Part shown: piece by piece, positions 7,843-12,602 of the stretch | Layout of the letters: each line of letters begins with the position of its first letter | How positions within the stretch are numbered: position 1 is the first letter of the stretch | From: Fragilaria crotonensis | Taxonomy: Eukaryota; Bacillariophyta; Fragilariophyceae; Fragilariales; Fragilariaceae | DNA length: 12,602 nt | Assembly: GCA_022925895.1 (NCBI GenBank) | Contig: JAKSYS010000262.1 | Coordinates: 64,001-76,602, forward strand | Reading direction: 5' to 3' | Position numbers and translations under genes: made by a program | Notes under the pieces: model-generated | Database searches by the model: none | What the model was told of the DNA's origin: nothing | Seen by the model: the letters and a program-made list of their open reading frames with translations, nothing else

Positions 7843-10105
7843 CCAAAGTTGCCAACGCACCAATGGCGCAGCCTATTCATCTGCTCCTGCTCCAGCACGT
7901 CATGTCCTTGGCCCATGCACAGTTGAATGTCAGGGCTGCTCTGCACTGCATTTTCCAAATGAATCAAGGTCTGAAAGGGGCTACTTTTCATCTTGCTGTG
8001 CCAAGGGCAAGGTATCTCTCCTCCCTCTTGATCCCACACCAAATGTGTTGATGGATCTTTTCATGCACATGAATTGTTCATGCCACACATCCGTGCCTAC
8101 AACTCTGCCTTGAGTTTTGCCTCAATAGGCGCTAATGTGGATGATGCTTTGATTGATAGGAGTTGTGGAATTTATACTTTTCGCATTCATGGCTCAATGT
8201 ACCACCGGTTAGGATCATTGCTCCCAGAACCTGGACAGCATCCTGCTTTTGCACAACTCTATTTCTATGACACTAACCATGAGGTGGACAATCGTTTACA
8301 TCATTTGAATACCTTGGACAGGAATACTTTGGTTTTATTGCAGCAAATGATTCAGAATCAAAACCGGCTGTATGGATTATTCAAGCAAGCTCTTGATGAG
8401 GAAACCTTGGCCAGTAATACTGATGGTAATCATGATGTTGAATTGCCTGGCCACAATGTTGCAATGCATATCCTGGATCAACCTGAATTGGACAACAGAC
8501 GGTACAATGCACCAAGTTCCAGTGAGGTAGCTGTGATTCTTCCTGACGAAGGTTCAGGTAACCGTGATATTCGAGTATTGCTTTGTGCTGGAGCAATTCA
8601 GTCAATCTCAGAGCTCCATCCCGACTATTCTCCACTGGCATATGTACTCCTTTTTCCAACAGGCTCCCAAGAGGCTGGCATCCTGGCATGATGCAAACTG
8701 GTCCAAATGCTACGACTCCACATTTGACAAGATTAACTTGCCTCATGCATGCTGCATTTCGCTTTTTGTACGACCTGCTGCTCAGTTCTCCAATCACCTT
8801 CACTTTGCAGGAAGCTGTTTCACCAATACATTGTGGACTGCTATGCCCAAGTGGAACAAGGCCGTCTTAATTTCATCCGTCTTAATCAACCAAGATTGCG
8901 TGCTGAACTTTATCAAGGCATTGCAGATGCTGTTGCTGGTGAGGATGTGACAAACACTCGACAGCTGGGGCGACGAATCATTCTGCCTTCATCTCACATT
9001 GAAGTGCAAGAAACATGCACCAGCTTTGCCAGGATGCATTGGCAATTGTGCGCCGAATGGGCAAGCCAGACCTCTTTATTACAATGACAACCAATCCGCA
9101 GTGGCCAGAAGTTGTTGAAAACCTTCTTCCTGGCCAAACTGTAAATGACAGACCAGATTTGGTGGCACGAGTGTTCCATCTCAAATTTACAGAGATGATG
9201 ATTGACCTCCAGAAGCGGCAAGTGCTTGGAAGGGTTGTGGCTGCTATCTACACCATCGAATTTCAGAAGCGAGGATTGCCGCATGCACATGTACTGGTCA
9301 TTTTGGCAGAGAATGACAAACCGCGCACAGAATCTGACATTGACCATATTGTTTCAGCTGAGATCCCAGATGCATTGATAGATCCTGAACTTTTGCAACT
9401 GTGAAGAGGTGTATGTTGCATGGGCCCTGTGGCACCAAAGTTTCCAATCGATGGAAAATTTGAAGTGTTGTAATAGTTCTACAAAGCCAGCAGGTGAATG
9501 CAAGGACAAGTATCCCCGGCCCTTTCAAGATGAGACAACACTCAATGATGATGGATTCCTCAATATCATCGACGTGATGATGGAAGGACTGTAACTGTTC
9601 GAGGAGCTGAGTTGGACAACCGCTGGGTTGTGCCATATAATTGCCATCTTACCAAGAAGTATGATTGTCATATCAATGTTGAGGTGTGCAATTCAGTGCA
9701 GGCCGTCAAGTACCTCTACAAGTATGTATACAAGGGACACGACCGTGCTGCAGTCCAGATGGGGGAAGATGTTGATGAGATCAAGCTCTATCTTGATGGA
9801 CGTTATGTCTCTGCATCAGAGGCATGCTGGCGCCTCTTCAGCCTTCGTCTACATTCAGAGAAGCCCAATGTGATGCGCCTAATGTTCCATCTTCCCAATC
9901 AGCAATCGGTGGTTTTTGAGGAAAATGAAAATGTTGCTCAAGTGCTTGCAAGAGGACCACCCTGTACACAATTGACTGCCTGGTTGGACCTCAATCGGCA
10001 TGATCAGTATGCTCGCCAGTTCCTTTATCATGACATCCCACAACACTACACATGGAAAAGTGCTGGTGTCGAGAAGTGCTGGGTACGACGCTCCAATCAC
10101 CGGCA
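7815..10105 (+). CDS. Helitron N domain and HUH Rep nuclease segment, frameshifted
   Basis: It starts with a Cys-rich motif (CTVECQGCSALHFPNE, then CCAKGKV) that probably binds zinc. The Helitron-like N domain follows (IRAYNSALSFAS at about 8090, YVLLFPTG at about 8650). The nuclease core holds GKPDLFITMTTNPQWPE (about 9060-9112), EFQKRGLPHAH with the metal-binding HAH at 9282-9290, HGPCG (about 9420), and YLYKYVYKG with two tyrosines four residues apart (9711-9713 and 9723-9725), the known arrangement of the Helitron nicking pair. All these key residues are intact. Nine frame changes fall inside this segment or at its end, so the longest uninterrupted pieces are about 200 residues. Confidence 0.88.
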
Positions 10106-12098
10106 GACATTCCCACTGTGTCTCGCCTCTACAGTGCTTCCCCTTCTTCTGGTGAGAGATACTTCCTGCGAAGGATGTTGACTGTAGTGAAAGGTGCAAC
10201 AAGCTTTGAAGCTCTACGAACCGTTGATGATGTACTTTGTCCAACATTTCAAGATGCCTGTCGTACATTGGGTCTTCTAGATGATGATACTGAGTGGCAT
10301 CGAGCCATGCAGGAAGCCACACAGACACTCTCCCCAGCAAGGCTCAGAAGACTTTTTGCAATCATCCTCTTCAACTGTGATGTCTCTGACCCAAGGTCAC
10401 TCTATGACTCTCACTGGGCTGCCCTGTCAGAAGACTATGCACACCGTCAACCCAGCCTTAGTGAACAACACCTGCAGGACCTCCTTGTGCGTAAACTTGA
10501 TGCCCTTCTGGGGATAATGCACAGCCGTTCTGTATTCGAATGGATACCATCCCTCCGCACACTTCTGGTTGAGGAGCATGGGAGTGCCATGGACAACAAT
10601 TCAGTCAACCATTTGTTAGAATTGCAGCTGTCATCATCCAACACTGATATTCAACAGCAGCTGGATCGCCTCCCTCTCCTGAATCTTGAACAGCGTGCTA
10701 TTTTTGATGCTGTACTTGCTTCTGTGAACAACAATGCTGGTACTGAAAATCAGAAAATGTTTATTTTGTTGATGGACCTGCAGGCTCAGGTAAGACGGAG
10801 TTGTTCAGGATGATCCTTGCCAAGGTGCGCAGTGAAGGGAAGGTTGCCCTTGCAACGGCCATATCAGGCATTGCTGCCTCAAACTTTGCCCCTTTGGGCC
10901 GTACTCTGCACTATATATCCGGGCTTCCAATTCAATTATATGAAACATCCATGTGCAACCTATCAAAAGAGAAGGCAGAAGTTATGAAGGTTGCAAAGAT
11001 TTTGATCATTGATGAGATCACAATGCTTAAGGGTGTTGGTCTTGATGTTCTTTCACAGTCTCTTTGTGATTTACTTGAACGTAATGATGCTCCTTTTGGT
11101 GGCTTGGTTGTCGTCATGGGTGGTGACTTTCGTCAAGTGCTTCCCATACTACGCCATGCTGGAAGAGCTACCACTGTGCATTCAACTGTCCTACAATCCA
11201 AAGTCTGGCAAACATCATCTGTGAATGTAATGCAACTCTCTGAAAATATGCGATTGCGAATGGACTTACAGAACACGAATGCTAACCCAGAGTTCCAAGA
11301 AGTACTTTCCCATTTTGCATCTTTCCTGTTGAGGATCGGCGAGGATATGGAGCCTTCCCAATAAATCTACCATCTTATATATTCCAGCCTCAGGATACAA
11401 ACGAACTGGTTGAGCATGTGTTTGATGATTTTTCTTCCAATGAACCAGCCTATTGGTCTGAACGTGCTATTCTATGTCCTAAAAACAAAGATGTTCAAAG
11501 AATCAATGATATGGTAACCTCAAGGCTACCTCATGATGAACATGTGTTTCTCAGTATTGACAACATCATATCTGAGGAACCTAATGATCCTGCACATACC
11601 CTCTATCCTCCTGAATTCCTGAACTCTTTGGAGCTATCTGGCCTTCCACCACATTGCCTCACTCTGAAAAAAGGCATGTTGGTCATGCTGCTCGAAACCT
11701 ATCAAGCACACTCAGCAATGGCACCCGTCTCATTGTTCGTATCTCACAGTCTGTCCTCCAGTGTTTGATTCCTACCACTGCAGAAATTGTGGACATACCA
11801 CGGATTGCTCTCCTATCACCTCAAGATGAGCTGCCATTTGTCTTCAAACGACGTCAGTTTCCAGTTCAACCAGCATATGCAATGACGATCAACAAGAGTC
11901 AAGGTCAAACATTGCGAAGAGTTGGCATTTTCTTGCCACAAGGTGTATTTGCACATGGCCAGCTTTACGTTGCTCTCAAGAGTTCGTAACCCACATGATC
12001 TTTTCATATTTACTGATGGTCATCTTCTGCACAACATTGTTTATAAGGAGGTCCTGATATCAAAACTGTGCCCTCAGTATCATCAACAGGATTTGTAA
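10106..12098 (+). CDS. Helitron PIF1-family helicase segment, frameshifted
   Basis: After the Rep-helicase linker (SRLYSASPSSGERYFLRR, TFQDACRTLGLL), the helicase motifs occur in the expected order: Walker A GPAGSGKT (10774-10797), ATAISGIAAS, Walker B IIDE (Asp at 11011-11013), GGDFRQVLP (about 11119-11145), NMRLR, NGTRLIV (about 11715-11735), MTINKSQGQTL (about 11883-11915) and HGQLYVA (about 11954-11974). All catalytic residues I can check are present. Four frame changes lie inside: in A4 at 10754-10757, near 11344, at 11693 (one C of an inferred CC lost) and near 11975, where the CTCTC run is 2 bases short or 1 too long. The protein ends shortly after the helicase, so no extra endonuclease or OTU domain of the Helentron type is present. 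Confidence 0.88.
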
Positions 12099-12237
12099 AC
12101 AACTTCAATACTGTGTATTTTGGCAATCTAAATTAGCAAATTTCTATGAATTTGTCACTTTTTTCCTCATCTAATTGTGTTGTAAAACACATCATTTGCA
12201 GCACGCTTGCCACTACACACAACCGTGCACAACCCAT
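12099..12237. other. Helitron 3' untranslated stretch
   Basis: AT-rich DNA follows the RepHel stop codon, with no reading frame or recognisable signal beyond AATT-rich words. It leads to the duplicated 39-bp unit. Confidence 0.5.
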
Positions 12238-12333
12238 ACCGTACATGTATTCCAAAAGTCCGACCAATTGGGAGGCGTGGGTTTTTTCGTTTTTACCGTA
12301 CACGTATTCCAAAAGTCCGACCAATTGGGAGGC
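12238..12333 (+). repeat. Duplicated 39-bp unit near the Helitron 3' end
   Basis: The unit from ACCGTACAYGTATTCC to CCAATTGGGAGGC occurs at 12238-12276 and 12295-12333 with one C/T difference and an 18-bp GTGGGTTTTTTCGTT-type spacer. Each copy holds CCAATTGG, a perfect palindrome. Repeated sub-terminal structure just inside a terminus fits a Helitron end. Confidence 0.85.
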
Positions 12334-12342
12334 ACCCACTAG
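12326..12342 (+). other. Candidate Helitron 3' terminus: TGGG/CCCA hairpin then CTAG
   Basis: TGGG-AGGCA-CCCA forms a small hairpin directly followed by CTAG and then T. Known Helitron ends are a hairpin, then CTRR, with insertion next to T. The stem is shorter and closer to CTAG than usual, so this is tentative. CCCACTAG also ends repeat copy 1 at 6681-6688. Confidence 0.4.
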
Positions 12343-12351
12343 TTATATTTA

Positions 12352-12602
12352 TAATTGTGTGTGTGCGTGCGTGCGTGCGTGCGTGCGTCTTTTACGGAGG
12401 CGTATGACCTATGACCACTCTGGGGTACTGGATCAAATGAATACTGTCTGAATAAGTACCTGGTACTGTACTTCATGAAGTTTCCTACGTTGGTACCATG
12501 TACTGCATACTGTAGGGAAAAAAAGTAGTGGTACGGAGTACGACCAGGTTAGTACTGTACGTCCAGTTTCCTGTAGTAGACACCTGATCTCCGATCAAAT
12601 GT
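12352..12602 (+). repeat. Dispersed repeat R, copy 3 (right of Helitron), cut by window end
   Basis: Same order and orientation as copy 1: a longer GTGTGTGCGTGC microsatellite (to about 12388), TTTTACGGAGGCGTATGACC, GACCACTCTGGGGTACTGG, an unrelated middle of about 70 bp, then GTGGTACGGAGTACGACCAG and CCAGTTTCCTGTAGTAGAC, ending with ATCAAATGT at the last base. The conserved blocks are almost unchanged from copy 1, while the middle is replaced. Confidence 0.88.

Larger units (their letters stand above)
7179..12098 (+). pseudogene. Helitron RepHel protein (Rep nuclease plus PIF1-like helicase), 14 frameshifts
   Basis: This is the rolling-circle transposase of a Helitron: an HUH nuclease nicks and joins single-stranded ends and a 5'-3' helicase unwinds the element. 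Start ATG at 7179-7181; stop TAA at 12096-12098 after the last frame change. The joined protein would be about 1,640 residues, normal for RepHel. Parts in order: repeated basic N-terminus; Cys-rich segment; Helitron-like N domain (IRAYNSALSFAS, FRIHG, FAQLY); Rep with RGLPHAH and YLYKYVYKG; PIF1 helicase from GPAGSGKTE to HGQLYVA. Frame breaks lie near 7814, 8073, 8672, 8763-8767, 8810, 9001, 9400, 9455-9458, 9563, 10098-10107, 10754-10757, 11344, 11693 and 11975. The first thirteen are each a net loss of one base; the last is -2 or +1. I saw no nonsense codon inside the joined frame. Confidence 0.9.
6808..12342 (+). mobile_element. Autonomous-type Helitron, approximate limits
   Basis: The element is defined by its RepHel gene. 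The right limit is the candidate CTAG terminus (12339-12342) followed by T, matching the CTRR-T rule known for Helitrons. The left limit is only the edge of the flanking repeat and may be wrong by hundreds of bases. Copies of repeat R lie outside both ends in direct orientation; Helitrons do not normally make target duplications, so these flanks need another explanation. Confidence 0.55.

Noticed and set aside
7206-8042. 278-residue open frame on the minus strand
   Set aside because: It is antisense to the 99-bp repeat array and the Cys-rich segment of the Helitron. The repeat unit is a multiple of three without antisense stops, so the openness is inherited from one unit.
6464-12602. Flanking repeats as long terminal repeats of a retroelement
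   Set aside because: The enclosed gene is a Helitron RepHel with no reverse transcriptase, integrase or gag, and no primer-binding site or TG...CA repeat ends were seen.

Overview
The window looks like transposon-rich eukaryotic nuclear DNA, most likely from a microalga of the diatom or stramenopile type. The evidence is two large eukaryotic DNA-transposon families (a Mutator-like element and a Helitron), intron-free reading frames in the standard code, no bacterial operon structure, and intergenic DNA packed with GTAC/TACTGTA words. The taxonomic guess is an inference from style; the transposon calls rest on visible motifs.

Layout. (1) Bases 3-995 (+) carry an intact but 5'-open gene for a protein with an HxD...H...R pattern like Fe(II)/2-oxoglutarate oxygenases, a polyglutamine run and an acidic tail. 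(2) It converges on a Mutator-like (MULE) transposase, 4210-1113 (-). The transposase has a FAR1-like N-terminus, a DDE triad with family-typical spacing, a SWIM zinc finger and a CCHC knuckle, and is interrupted by one missing base at 3180-3183. A perfect 10-bp inverted repeat sits between the two stop codons. The two genes may be transposase and passenger of one element, but no terminal inverted repeats could be identified. (3) Bases 4211-7178 hold no convincing intact gene: one possible gene relic (minus strand, 4780-5440), GTAC-rich stretches, microsatellites and two adjacent copies of a dispersed repeat. (4) Bases 7179-12098 (+) encode a nearly full-length Helitron RepHel protein: an array of 33-residue basic repeats, a Cys-rich segment, the Helitron-like N domain, an HUH/two-tyrosine Rep nuclease and a PIF1-family helicase. 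This frame is broken 14 times. Thirteen breaks are net single-base losses and the last is -2 or +1, yet no nonsense codon was seen inside the pieced-together frame. (5) Bases 12099-12602 hold a candidate Helitron 3' end (duplicated 39-bp unit, small hairpin, CTAG followed by T) and a further copy of the dispersed repeat, so the Helitron lies between direct repeats of about 230 bp.

The MULE transposase would cut and paste its own ends, with the oxygenase-like protein as possible cargo. The Helitron protein would nick, unwind and replicate its element by rolling circle, but as read neither transposase can be made as a single chain. The most interesting points are the possible oxygenase/MULE pairing, the one-sided frameshift pattern of the Helitron, and the Helitron's repeated N-terminus.
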